DNA from: Nemertoderma westbladi
Lineage: Eukaryota > Xenacoelomorpha > Nemertodermatida > Nemertodermatidae
Assembly: GCA_032718475.1 (NCBI GenBank)
Contig: JAUCBJ010008952.1
Span: 1 to 22,599 of the forward strand
Direction of reading: 5' to 3'
Length of the DNA: 22,599 bases
Positions 1-10,415 of the stretch are shown one piece after another. Each line of letters starts with the position of its first letter. Position 1 is the stretch's first letter. The notes under the pieces were generated by a model. It did no database searches. It saw nothing but the letters and a program-made list of their open reading frames with translations, and was not told the origin of the DNA. The translations under genes and the position numbers were made by a program.

Positions 1-739
1 TCTGCTTTTTAGCTCAACACTAGTAGGTTTAATTATAAGGACATATATCCTTTAACTGACTGATTGTCTTAACTCAAAACAAACTGGCACGATTGATCTG
101 TGAATACTGCATACTGCTATTTGTTGTCGGTTATTCATTATATTTGTTGATGAATTATTATATTGGAATAACGAGAAATAACCCCGACACCCAATATTCT
201 TGATATACCGAAGGTAAGAGAGAAAGGTTACCAATAACGATTGTGACTTATGTTAAAGTGGTTTGAAGTGAATCTAATGTTATTTGATAGACCCTACATG
301 AGTCAGTCTGTGTTCCTTTTATATGTGACTAAAATCAGTGAAGATTGGCAGATTAGTGTGCAGTATTGTGCAGCATTGCGTATGAGTGAGTCTGTTAAAG
401 AAGCAATTCCTAAAGAATGCGCCATATATGTGAATTATAATTGAGCCATATCGTTGTGAGTAGTTTAAGTCATAACTCTGTTTATATAGATAAAGCGCCA
501 CGTCCTAAAGGAACTGTTAATATTCCCGAAGGTGAATAATATTGTCAGAGATTATATAATACTGTCAGTCGAATAATACATTAGGCTTACATAGCAATAA
601 AATTAAACCGTCGAACCCAATCTCCCGGGAATATCCAGCGGGTGAATGGTCGCGCACAGATTGGTTTCGACTAGTGTAGTGAATCAAATACTTGTCATAG
701 GCTAAAAAGCGATTTAATATCTAGAAGACATCTTAATTT
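1..739. other. AT-rich intergenic DNA, nothing recognised
   Basis: No gene, RNA or mobile-element signature is recognised here. Short open frames on both strands (for example 250-444) have no recognisable motif and are of a length expected by chance. The last stretch leads into the reverse transcriptase remnant that starts near 740. Confidence 0.5.
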
Positions 740-2062
740 GGCGGGTTGAACTGCCAAAGGTCTGAAAGCGCGAACAAAGTTGGTGCCAGTTCCCAAGAAG
801 GGCAACCTAACACTCTATGGTTCTTTTCGGGGAATCTCATGTTATACAATAGAAATATATTAAATCACATCAGGGATCCCATTGAAAGACTGCTCTGTGG
901 AAATTAGAATGGGCTCCGTAAAGGTCGTGGGACCATGGAGCCCATTTTGGCACTTAGAAAGATAATTGAAAAGTTATCAAAAAAAGAAATACAGGCATCT
1001 GGCTGTTATCTTTGTTGACTTCTTCAAGGCCTTTGATTCAGTCTCTCGCTCACGGATGTTCAGCATACTTTCATTATATGGGATTCCTGATGAAATTATT
1101 GCAGCAATCAGATCAGTATACGATGGTTCGACAACCTTTGTGTCTACTGTTGACGGTGACACAGAACCATTTGAAGTATTATGAGGCGTCCTCCAGGGAG
1201 ACACACTTGCACCATTCTTGTTCATAATTGTTGTTGACTATGTTCTACGCATGTCCTCAGATCATCATAATGATGATGGGGTGATGGTAACTCCACCTAC
1301 TGGCTCCAGAAGTCGAGGAAATCCTGCAAAGCACCTAACTGATCTAGACTTTGCTGATGACTTAGGAGTACTCTCAGAATCACTAGAGGGAGCCCAACGG
1401 CTCCACAGCTCATTATAACAGGCTGCTTCTAGTGTTGGTAATTTTATTAACTCCAAAATTTTGACAGTTAACTTTGAAAGTCCTCAGCAAGTCTCTCACC
1501 GGATGAGCATAAGCTCCAAGGATGGTATGCTTGAGCATGTGGACGACTTCTGTTACCTGGGATCATGGATCCGGAAGTCAGGTGAGGACCTTCGAATACG
1601 TAAGGGAAAGGCATGGGCAACCTTGAATAGGCTTTCCAGGATTTGGAAGTCACAGATAATTAATCGGAAACTTAAGGTCCGATTATTTCGAGCAGCAGTA
1701 GTTCCAGTACATCTCTATGGGGGTAACTGCTGAGGACACCAAATCTCTGGATGGCACATTCACAAGAATGCTACGCCGGGTTCATTGTGTCAAGTACAAT
1801 GCACGCATCTCCAACAAGACAATATATAACATTGGAGGTGTCTCATTGGTTCCCCCAAGCTTGACACTAGAACAAAATCGCCTCCGCTTTGCAGGACATT
1901 GCTTTCGCCGTGAGGACCAGCCAGTGCATAATCTTGTACTCTGGCAGCCTCATGGAGTGAATAAGCATGGTGGACAGACAGCCCATGAATTTCTTGAGAC
2001 ACATCTTAAAGGACACAGGCCTTGAAGATGCGGATGATCTAGCAATGAGTTTATCAGACTAA
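740..2062 (+). pseudogene. Decayed non-LTR retrotransposon reverse transcriptase, copy 1
   Basis: This is the 3' half of a non-LTR retrotransposon ORF2. About 780-960 reads, in broken frames, LVPVPKKGNLT, FRGIS and NGLRKGRGT, which are N-terminal RT motifs. 966-1733 is one frame and holds FVDFFKAFDS (first catalytic Asp), GVLQGDTLAP, FADDLGVLSE (the ADD box) and the connecting motif YLGSWIRKSG. It is interrupted by TGA at 1182-1184 and TAA at 1416-1418. After a frameshift near 1725 the frame carries RLRFAGHCFRR and LVLWQPHG, typical of the C-terminal region. Another shift near 1985 gives the terminal DTGLEDADDLAMSLSD, ending at 2062. The 5' end is truncated, with no endonuclease seen. It belongs to the same broad group as the copy at 4440-5690 and closely matches the fragment at 7978-8288. 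The clade (RTE, I or relative) is not certain. It cannot encode a functional enzyme. Confidence 0.9.
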
Positions 2063-2976
2063 TAGAGAAGTACTATATTACTATAATATGATGAATAATA
2101 TCCAAAAATATCTATATTGGAGTTATATAACAATCAACCATTCAATAAATTAATGATTCTCTGACTTTGTATCTGTATTTATTCACCCACATCGTCTTAA
2201 ATATCGAGAAATTGAACTCATTCACATCTGTGACTCATTGAATTAAAAAAATTCCATAGTTCATTCTGCAGAAGATTCATTAAAATTGATGCAAATTGGT
2301 TCAAAGGTTATTAAGTCTAGACGAAGTGATATTCAGCGCACCTTGCAGCTGACCATGAAATTCAGGACTCCAATATTCTCTAAACTTTCTAAATGTCATA
2401 ACTTTACTATACCAAATTCCCAAAAATTAGACGGAGTCATTGCTGAGATATTGGAGTACAGGTATAATGACTTTGTCTGTATTTTCAGTAAATGAAATAA
2501 CATTTTACCGCGAAACATTACAATTTTATCACCAAAGTGTAATAAGTTTTTCTGTGTTAGGAACTGTAGTCCTCATACCCGGATAAATTTGTTGCATTTT
2601 GCCTGGTACATTGTCTGTTATATTCATCAATGCCAATCTCTTGCGCGCTCATAATCATTTATGTCTTGTCTTGTCTTGTCTACGAACAATGTATGGGGAA
2701 GCCTCGATGGGTTGCTATTTTCTTATCATCCGAAAAGTGATGTCAAATTCCTATGGTAAACAGCTACTTGTAGCAATTTATTATCACATGCTAACTATGT
2801 TGAAATGGTTTGATTATTTGATTAACCTTCAGAATAAATATCAAATTCACTTAGAAAGTGTCGCTAGTAGATAGTAGCTAATATTATGATATAATTAGAC
2901 ATTGGGGCAAAATTAACCTCTTCAACAAAAGTTTGTATTTTAAATCTTTTACTAAAATAAAGTATTTTTTGTCCTC
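2063..2976. other. Intergenic, nothing firm
   Basis: AT-rich sequence with a short (CTTGT)n run at about 2665-2690. The open frames at 2286-2495 and 2599-2874 have no motif I recognise and no splice or poly(A) context that would support them. Part of the first 100 bases may be the 3' untranslated tail of the preceding retrotransposon remnant. Confidence 0.4.
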
Positions 2977-2984
2977 TTTGTAAT
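2977..2984. repeat. Target site duplication, left (TTTGTAAT)
   Basis: Identical to 3438-3445 on the other side of the hAT-type MITE. Confidence 0.85.
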
Positions 2985-3437
2985 CAGGGCCGCCGAGAGG
3001 GGTAGCGAAATCCCCGGGCCCGGGAGACACCTAGGGGGGGCCCGGAACGGGACCCAAGGGCAATTTTCTTAACTTAGACTGGGTATTTGGAGCCTTCATG
3101 GTGATAAAAATGATACAAATTAGTAAATATTATATTAAAAATATTAAAATAATTTAACAATTGGTCTTTTTATTGTCTGTTTATTGAGCTTTTTTATTTA
3201 TTTTTATTATATTTATTTTTTAATTATTTTTATTTAAGTATTTTTTGAGATAGCAGATAAAGTAGCCCTACTTCCCCTTCCCTCCAATGCTAATAAACCA
3301 TTTTTTTGTCAAATGGGGGTGGGGGGGGGGGGGGAGTTAAATTACACATATTTCACATCAAATATAAAGGGGGCCAGGGTTTTCTACAATTACGTTGCCC
3401 CGGGCTATGTTGCCGCTTTTTCCTTTCGACGGCCCTG
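2985..3437. mobile_element. hAT-type MITE with 8-bp target duplication
   Basis: The ends are inverted: CAGGGCCGCCGAGAGG at 2985 and, reversed from 3437, CAGGGCCGTCGAAAGG, with further inverted matches such as CCCGGG just inside. The element is flanked on both sides by TTTGTAAT (2977-2984 and 3438-3445), an 8-bp target duplication. CAGGG-type tips plus an 8-bp duplication are the hallmark of hAT transposons. At 453 bp with no coding capacity it is a non-autonomous MITE. It contains an AT-rich centre and a G tract at 3315-3334. Confidence 0.85.
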
Positions 3438-3445
3438 TTTGTAAT
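3438..3445. repeat. Target site duplication, right (TTTGTAAT)
   Basis: Identical to 2977-2984. With its partner it fixes the ends of the MITE. Confidence 0.85.
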
Positions 3446-3792
3446 CCACATTTCCTCGAAATTAAATTTAAAAGTCGGACAAAAAATGTTACTTTTTGTA
3501 AACTAAATAGTTATTAATATTTGTGTATATATGATAATTGTGTAGATATCTTGTTCAGATAATAATATTTTTAGGATGCATTAATTAGTGATATATATAT
3601 TTAATCACTTCCAACAAGTCATTAAATTATCCTTTCAAGATCATCCATTGCTATCTATACACAGCCTAATGCGAAATTTTCAGTATTCCAGAACATTCAT
3701 GAATAAAAAAAACCCATACAATACGTATTCCAAAACAAAAAATCAACATATTCTATATTCTATTTATTATTTCCAAAAATAGTTGTTGTAGT
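3446..3792. other. AT-rich intergenic, nothing seen
   Basis: Continuation of the pre-insertion sequence to the right of the hAT MITE. No motif or plausible coding frame is recognised. Confidence 0.4.
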
Positions 3793-3870
3793 GTTTGTCT
3801 CAGTTGGTTGAGCGATGGTCCTCCAATATATTTGTTGCAGTAAAGGTTCTACTCAACCTTCCATTCCCCA
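3793..3870 (+). repeat. tRNA-derived SINE-like remnant
   Basis: The sequence TCTCAGTTGGTTGAGCG at 3798-3814 resembles the tRNA A box (TRGCNNAGYNGG) and is followed by a run resembling a tRNA anticodon arm. GGTTCTACTCAACC at 3845-3858 resembles the B box (GGTTCGANTCC) with two or three changes. The spacing is somewhat wide but acceptable for a SINE head. No cloverleaf closes well, so it is not a functional tRNA. It could be a chance match. Confidence 0.35.
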
Positions 3871-4125
3871 AGTCGATAAAATCACGATCAGTAGAATAAT
3901 ACGAAAAACGCAAAACAAAACATTGGGCAAAGTTAAAGTACACAATAGTAGTATATTGTATGTTAAAAAAACACTGTATGCAATAAATGTATCTTCTACG
4001 ATTTTGAACGAAATAAAGCAAAATTTTGCAGATAGCATGTCCAATAGATGCCCCCTATGGGGTGTCGACCGTTTGATTGAGTGAATTATATGATAATTAT
4101 CGGTTATTCTAGAATTAATTTCACT

Positions 4126-4156
4126 GTTGCTAGGCAACCAACAGGTACCTAGCAAC
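4126..4156. promoter_or_regulatory. Pair of RFX X-box-like palindromes
   Basis: GTTGCTAGGCAAC at 4126-4138 and GGTACCTAGCAAC at 4144-4156 each resemble the X-box (GTNRCC-N0-3-RGYAAC) bound by RFX factors. Together they also form a larger inverted repeat, GTTGCTAGG and CCTAGCAAC. No gene start that I recognise lies nearby, so a regulatory role is only a possibility. Confidence 0.25.
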
Positions 4157-4247
4157 CAGACCTTGCATACACAACAACTGTAGGTCCGATAATGAACCTA
4201 TCATCAAAGTGTCATCAAATTCCATCGACATTAAGTGCAAGAAGTTG

Positions 4248-4280
4248 TGTGTACAAACAAACAAACACACAAACAAACGC
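4248..4280. repeat. (ACAA)n-type microsatellite
   Basis: A run of imperfect ACAAACAAAC units interrupted by CACA. A short hairpin AGGGTAGG/CCTACCCT follows at about 4308-4336. Confidence 0.6.
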
Positions 4281-4439
4281 GCGTTATTGTGAGTAAAACT
4301 GGGGTAAGGGTAGGAATAGCGCCCACCCCTACCCTCGGTTGCAGCCATCGAAAGATGAGCCTTCGGGTCGTCTTATTAGTAATCATTATATTTGGCCAGG
4401 TATGCGACGCGAAATTAAAATGTGGGCATAAACTAAGCT

Positions 4440-5690
4440 TGCCACAAATGCCAACAGTCTAAAATTACAACACATACGAAAACTGCTGTAGAAACTATCT
4501 CGACTGACAAGCAAGCAAAGCAAAAGAATCTCCCCGCAGTCATGAATTTTGTGGACTTCAAGAAGGCATTCGACTCCATCCATAGAGGTAAAATGCTTGA
4601 AATCCTAAGAGCTTATGGAATACCAGAAGTAATTGTTGCTGGCATTGGATTGTTATATTGTGACACAGAAGCGCAGGTACTCTCACCAGATGGTGAAACT
4701 GAGTTTTTCTCAATCCTGGCTGGCGTACTGCAAGGTGACACATTAGCACCATTACTATTTGTAATTGTGCTGGATTACGCAATGAGGACGGCCACAAATG
4801 GTGAAGATCCGGGATTCACACTTCAAGAACGCAGAAGTAGTAGATATCCGGCAACTACAGTCACAGACACCGACTTTGCGGATGACATCGCCCTGCTCTC
4901 TAATACGCTAGCAGATGCACAGCTTCTACTAAATAAAGTGGAGAGGGCTGCTAAGGAGGTTGGATTGCATATAAATGCTACAAAGACCGAATTCATGACC
5001 TTTAACGTTGATGGAAACTTGACAACCATTGATAATAATCAACTAAGGAAGGTCGATGACTTCCAGTACCTTGGATCATGGATAGAGAGTAGCAAAAAGG
5101 ACATAGAAATTAGGAAAGCAAAGGCTTGGGTAGCTCTATCAACAATGGATACCATCTCGAAATCAGATCTCTCCAGGCACCTGAAGACTAAGTTCTTTCG
5201 AGCCACAGTGGAAAGTGTCTTTTTATACGGGGGTGAGACCTGGACACTGACTAAATCACTTGAACAACGAATTGATGGTTGCTACACAAGACTACTAAGG
5301 GCAGCCCTAAACATCAGCTGGAGACAACACATGACAAACGCCGAGCTTTAAGGTACAATACCACCTGTATCAACCACCCTCCGGAACGCAGATTAAGATT
5401 CAGTGGGCACTGCTGGCGAAGAAAAGACGAGGTCATACCAGATCTACTTCTCTGGCAACCAACTCACGGAAAGCGTAGTCCTGGACGACTGGCCATAACA
5501 TATATAGATTAACTTGAAAGGGATACTGAACTTGGGAGAAACGAAAATGCGACAACTATGGAGAATCGGGAAGCCTGGAAGGATCTCGTTTCTACTGTCC
5601 GAGTTCGCTCGACCTAGTAGTAGTTGGAGAATCAGGAAGCCTGGAAGGATCTCATTTCCACTGTCCGAGTTCGCTCGACCTAGTAGTAGT
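4440..5690 (+). pseudogene. Decayed non-LTR retrotransposon reverse transcriptase, copy 2
   Basis: 5'-truncated ORF2 remnant with most of the RT domain still open. The frame that includes 4542-5351 carries FVDFKKAFDSIHR (first Asp), GVLQGDTLAPLLFVIVLDY, the ADD box in TDFADDIALLS (about 4875), YLGSWIESSKKDIEIRKAKAW and FLYGGETWTLTKSL. TAA at 5349-5351 interrupts it. A one-base loss near 5388 shifts the remainder into the frame read as RLRFSGHCWRRKDEV and DLLLWQP, with another stop at 5510-5512. It then ends with MENREAWKDLVSTVRVRST and a TAG at 5615-5617. The 3' end is a 66-bp tandem duplication followed by (TAG)n. It is related to but clearly divergent from the copy at 740-2062. No endonuclease domain and no convincing target duplication were found. 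Confidence 0.9.
5559..5690 (+). repeat. 66-bp tandem duplication at the retrotransposon 3' end
   Basis: Two copies, 5559-5624 and 5625-5690, differ at only a few positions. Each covers the last codons of the RT ORF, its TAG stop and the start of the (TAG)n tail, so the element effectively has its terminus twice. The last copy runs into (TAG)n up to about 5697. Confidence 0.85.
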
Positions 5691-5987
5691 AGTAGTAATC
5701 TGCATGTTGGTGATATATAGGCCTACGTAATATATAACATTAATATTATCGATATAGAATGTTTCCGTATACAATATTTTATTATTTTTCCAGCTACGCA
5801 CTGAAAAAACTCATAATGTTGATCATCAATTGATAGTCGAATATATGTGATATTTATAGAGTGAGATCACGTTGTTGGGAACTGCTGTTGGTGTTTAAAA
5901 ATTCACTACTGTGTATATCAATACTTCCCAATTCCCAATGAATGCTACGAATTCTGATGAACCCTGATAAAACCTGATTTACTGTAC

Positions 5988-6810
5988 TTTGTGGGTAATT
6001 TTTCACATATATCGAGTTTTAGCGCGAAAAAATTCGTTTTAGCGCGAAAAAATTAATTTTTGCGCGAAAAAATTAGTTTTAGCACGAAAAAATTAGTTTT
6101 AGCGCGAAAAATAAATTTTTGTGCGAAAAAATTAGTTTTAGCGCGAAAAAAATTAATTTTTGCGCGAAAAAATTTGTTTTAGCGCAAAAAAATCGTTTTT
6201 GCGCGAAAAAATAAATTTTTGCGCGAAAAAATTAGTTTTAGAGCGAAAAAACTAATTTTTGCGCGAAAAAATTAGTTTTAGCGCGAAAAAATTAATTTTT
6301 GCGCGAAAAAATTAGTTTTAGCGCAAAAAAATGGTTTTAGCGCGAAAAAATTAACTTTTGCGCGAAAAAATTAGTTTTAGCGCAAAAAATTAATTTTTGC
6401 GCGAAAAAATTAGTTTTAGCGCAAAAAATTAATTTTTGCGCGAAAAAATTAGTTTTAGCGCAAAAAAATCGTTTTAGCGCAAAATAATTAACTTTTGCGC
6501 GAAAAAATTAGTTTCAGCGCGAAAAAATTAATTTTTGCGCGAATAAATTAGTTTTAGCGCAAAAAAATCGTTTTAGCGCGAAAAAATAAACTTTTGCGCG
6601 AACAAAATTAGTTTTAGCGCAAAAAATTAATTTTTGCGCGAAAAAATTAGTTTTAGCGCAAAAAAATCGTTTTTAGCGCGAAATAATTAACTTTTGCGCG
6701 AAAAAATTAGTTTTAGCGCGAAAAAATTAATTTTTGCCGAAAAATTAATTTTTAGCGCAAAAAAATTACAGGTGAAGGAATTTTTTGTAAGAGGCAAGTT
6801 TAAATTGTGC
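5988..6810 (+). repeat. Left long terminal inverted repeat
   Basis: Tip 5988-6022, minisatellite core about 6018-6767, inner block 6775-6810 (AAGGAATTTTTTGTAAGAGG onward). It matches the reverse complement of 13129-13512 at both its outer and inner unique blocks. Its core has roughly 37 units against roughly 15 on the right. Confidence 0.85.
6018..6767 (+). repeat. 20-bp minisatellite, left array
   Basis: About 37 copies of a 20-bp unit alternating between TTTTAGCGCGAAAAAATTAG and TTTTTGCGCGAAAAAATTAA, giving a 40-bp higher order. Each unit has a GCGC core between T and A runs and is close to self-complementary, so the array could extrude hairpins. The CpG-rich cores are largely preserved in an otherwise CpG-poor region, with some decayed to GCAC or GCGCAA. 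Confidence 0.95.
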
Positions 6811-7140
6811 ATATTTGATTCTACCTGCCTACCTACTTCTGTATTTAATTTGAACTCAAGTCTGCAAGTTCGTACTGCAGTTAGTTAGTACTGGTAGTAC
6901 AGCCTATATAACCACACTACACTTACTAGACAGCCCTACCTCCTGGCTATTTTTTATTCTTATTTCTACCGGTAATTACTGAATTATATTATTTACATTA
7001 ACCACTTCATACAAGTAGTGAACTATACCTGTAGCGCTGTAGGCCCTATATTGTCAACTGTATAATGTTTGTCTCCCTCGCCTGTACCGGTATGTCTCTG
7101 TATATATCTATATTTGGTTTTGGGAATGTGTAATAGGCCT
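6811..7140 (+). other. Probable 5' region of the integrase gene
   Basis: Lies between the left inverted repeat and the first integrase-gene ATG at 7141. It contains several TATATA-like runs (about 6905 and 7100-7112) and ACCGGT/AGGCCT palindromes, and nothing coding that I recognise. A promoter here is inferred from position only. Confidence 0.3.
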
Positions 7141-7968
7141 ATGATGGACCCGGTTCAAAATATATGTAGTAATTGCCGCAACGAACTCGCTCTCGATGAT
7201 ATTTTTTGCTCTGGATGCCCTGACAGCTTCAAGGTGGGGAGCTATGGTAACACGTCGCCGATACTGTGTAAAATCTGCAAATAGTCTATGGCATATTGAT
7301 GGACACCATAGCTTAGTTCGATGGAATATGGTGGTCAATGCCATGGCGGTATAGATGGTTATTCGCGCCTAATTACTTTTCTCAGAATTGCCACAAATAA
7401 CAAAGCAGTTACAGTTTTATCTGCCTTCCAGAGCGCTATAGAAGATTAGGATCTTCCTTCATGCATACGCGGCGACAAAGGAGGTGAGAATCGGGATGTG
7501 GCAGCGTTCATGATTCGAGAGTGGGGGACTGATCGGGGCAGTTTTATAGCTGGGCGTTCAACCCATAATCAACGTATAGAACGTCTATGGAGAGACGTTT
7601 TTAGAACTGTACTCATCCTATACTATGACTTGTTTTTTTGGTTTGAGGACAACGGATATCTTGACCCTCTCAACAAGATCGATCTATATATATTACATGT
7701 TGTATATTTAAATAGAATACAAAACGCCTTATGTGAATTTCAAGAGGCATGGAATACACATGGTCTACGAACAGAGAGGTATTGGTCCCCCAAACAGATG
7801 TTTATCAATAGTTTATTAAATTCTAGCAATGACATTGACACCATAGTTGACAGTAATAATTACGGTATAGATGGAATGGTCCCGTGGCTGCTGAAAAGGA
7901 AACCATTGTGACTGTGGACGATATAGCAACACCCCTCTCTACAGAAGCTCACCAAGAGTTCCTTGAAA

Positions 7969-7977
7969 GGGTAAATC
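7969..7977. repeat. Target site duplication, left (GGGTAAATC)
   Basis: Matches 8289-8297. Removing one copy and the intervening insertion rejoins the integrase frame. Confidence 0.8.
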
Positions 7978-8288
7978 TACTACTAGGATCGGCATTATAT
8001 GTGTACATTGCCGGTTTGCACATATGGCAGTGATAAAATATGATTTTGTGGTCTGATTGATAAATGTGGAATTTTTTTCCTCCCGTGACGTTCCGTTCGT
8101 GACGCTGGACTACTACTAGGATCGCCATGCTGCATTGCAGCTGCATTTTTAAGAATGCTGTGCCGGCTTATCGACAAAATTGCACCGCCACAACTCCCTA
8201 TCACCCATGACATTTGCTAGATCATCCGCATCTTCAAGGCCAGTGTCCTTTAAGATGCGTCTCAAGAAAGTCATGGGTCAAAAAAGTG
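7978..8288 (-). mobile_element. 5'-truncated non-LTR retrotransposon insertion in the integrase gene
   Basis: On the minus strand it reads FLRRILKDTGLEDADDLANV then MGDRELWRC, followed by a 3' UTR ending in CCTAGTAGTA. This is the same C-terminus as the retrotransposon at 740-2062 (its 1990-2040 is about 90% identical by eye). It is flanked by GGGTAAATC on both sides (7969-7977 and 8289-8297), a 9-bp target duplication. The 3' tail motif CGATCCTAGTAGTAG appears twice, at 7978 and near 8110, recalling the duplicated 3' end of the copy at 4440-5690. The insertion splits the integrase reading frame, so it happened after the larger element was in place. Confidence 0.85.
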
Positions 8289-8297
8289 GGTAAATCG
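8289..8297. repeat. Target site duplication, right (GGGTAAATC)
   Basis: Matches 7969-7977 at the other end of the minus-strand retrotransposon fragment. Confidence 0.8.
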
Positions 8298-10208
8298 AGA
8301 GGAGTTTGACATCGGTTCTGGTACATTATTAGTTGACTTATATTTAAAATCTAGAAAATATATAAACTCTAATATATTATAAAAATATAATATATTTAAA
8401 ATCTAGTATAATACTATAACTAACTATAATAAGAAATAGTAAATTTGTTCTATGTACTGTGAGTCTGAAATATTGATAATGCAAATAGTATTATATTATT
8501 TAAACATTATTTCGAATAAAATTTATGTATCTTATATGTCCCTCGGTGTGAGTTTATAAAACATGTTTATAAATGGTTATGAGTGAGTGAGAACCTATAT
8601 GAGTACCTATTTACATTAAGCATCACTGAAAGTCGTGGCCAAAGCAACTACATGTATCATAACTATTTTGAATTCGTTGTAACTTTCAATGATAGGGAGT
8701 TTAAGTTCCATTCCACAAGTATTGTTTCGTGGTAATCAATTATAATACTGCTGATCAGGATCAATATCTTCCGAATGGATAAATTAAACTGACGGTTCAA
8801 TGTTGAATCCGAGTGGGGGAACGCAATCTGAACCCGTTGTAAATATCAAGAGATCACATAGGTTGACTAACTGCGTAGATCCCGGTACAAGTTCACCAAC
8901 TAGAAAATAATTATTTAACAAATTTTGTTATTTATTTTAAATTAAGTCAAATCAATTTAATTATTAATTAGTGAACAGAACATGAGTCATTACCGGATGT
9001 AGAAAAATTTAATTAGTTTAATTACCTGCCAAATCTTGAAGTAAATCTTTCCAATAGGAAATAGTCCTTCTTTTCTTTCTGCGCTTATTACCTTCACCAG
9101 CTGACCATTGTACTGCAAACAAGTTATCCATTATAACTGCATCTATTTCTCCGGGTTGGTAGACAAACAACTCTTTACAAAGTTCCTTATTCGCTGTCAT
9201 TTTGTCTAGTAAACCAGATTTAGCTAACCAATCCTTCAACCTAAATTAATTTCCAAATAGAAAGGTACAACTGTTATAGGGACGAACCGCTTAAAAACTA
9301 CTATATTGAATTAGGGGCCGTGCACAAATGATGTCACGCTATTTTTGACGATTTTCGACTGTAGTCTATCAGCATGGTGCTCGTTCGAATAAATACTATT
9401 AATTATAGAAATAATATATTTTATTACCGGTAGTATAGAAATAAGTAATTTACACAATGGGAGGCAATTTACACAATACAGCCAATGGGAGGTAGAATAT
9501 GCATATAATGGCACTAGATGGCGTTAAAACCCTCAGTAAAGCATGGCTTAACTGAAACAGGCGATATTATATTTTAACCAACTTTATCAATGAAAAATGG
9601 TGTTTTGAGCTTAAAATTAGTAAAATAAGTAATTTAAAAGGCTAAGTTCACACGTGCAGCAACATTCTGCATTCTCTAAACATTTACGAAATTCGTCTTC
9701 GCCTTCAGAATCAGCAATCTAGTTTAAGATAAAAATCTTTATAGTACTGTCTGATAGTAACTAATTCCTACCAGATAATTCCGCACCATTAAAAAATCAT
9801 TAAATTTGTCTAAGTTTGCTAACTGTCTGAATTTGTTGCCGCCACTCATAATCACAAACGTCTCCAATCTCTGGTCCAACCGTCATTTCCACAGAACTCG
9901 AGGAAACCAACATTTCATAAAGAAGTGGGTGAAAGAAAGTCGGCGAAGGCCCACGATGGGTCACAACATAGGCCATTATCAATCCAACAACCTAAAAAAT
10001 ATAAATATTTCGATGATTTAATATCTCATCTCAATGTAAATTATCAATTAAAGGAAAGACCAGTTTACAGAGGTACAGTGCGTTATTATAACCAAAATAA
10101 TAAATGAAAGTCAAAAGTGCAAGGTTAATTTTATATTTGAGAGCAATCAGCCTGTTATTTCCTTGGATTTCCCTTGGAGAGGCATGAATTTTGATTTTGC
10201 GTCAAAAG

Positions 10209-10226
10209 CCCCCCCCCCCCCCCCCC
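10209..10226. repeat. C18 homopolymer
   Basis: A run of 18 C in a likely intron of the HECT pseudogene. Confidence 0.9.
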
Positions 10227-10415
10227 ATATCTGTAAAATGCATAGGATATATTTTTTCAATATTGATCTAAATACCGTCAGACCTTTTAAATTCTGTGAT
10301 TAACCCAAAGCGCTTTGACTATTATATGTCATGAAACTCACAATTATAATCGAGGTCTATTAGCTTTCGATGTACTTCACCACTGAAGATTGGCATCTCT
10401 TGTATACTACGCAAT

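Larger units (their letters stand above)
7141..8382 (+). pseudogene. Integrase-like DDE transposase, frameshifted and interrupted
   Basis: A decayed integrase-core (rve-type) protein. The ATG at 7141 opens a zinc-ribbon, ICSNCRNELALDDIFCSGC (CxxC...CxxC). The catalytic core follows in shifted frames: LWHIDGHHSLVRW (first Asp, codon 7298), then HGGIDGYSRLITF from 7342, then RGDKGGEN (second Asp, 7474) and [17 protein letters not shown] (Glu at 7579). That leaves 34 residues between the last two acids. Further on are [20 protein letters not shown] and NYGIDG, usual for the C-terminal part of this family. Breaks are a one-base shift near 7335, TAG at 7447-7449, a shift near 7872 and a 311-bp retrotransposon insertion at 7978-8288. 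Skipping that insertion, the frame resumes as REEFDIGSGTLLVDLYLKS and stops at about 8382. It converges on the HECT gene and all three catalytic acids are still present. It was presumably the mobilising enzyme of the surrounding element. Confidence 0.85.

Noticed and set aside
2286-2874. Two short + strand open frames
   Set aside because: No motif, AT-rich, and no supporting context.
3306-3506. Open frame with a Gly-rich N-terminus
   Set aside because: It runs through a G homopolymer inside the hAT MITE and crosses the MITE border. No domain is seen.
3798-3858. A functional tRNA gene
   Set aside because: Boxes A and B are only approximate, the spacing is wide, and no acceptor stem pairs. 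Kept only as a SINE-like trace.
6018-6767. CRISPR array
   Set aside because: Units are contiguous 20-bp tandem repeats without unique spacers, in animal DNA.
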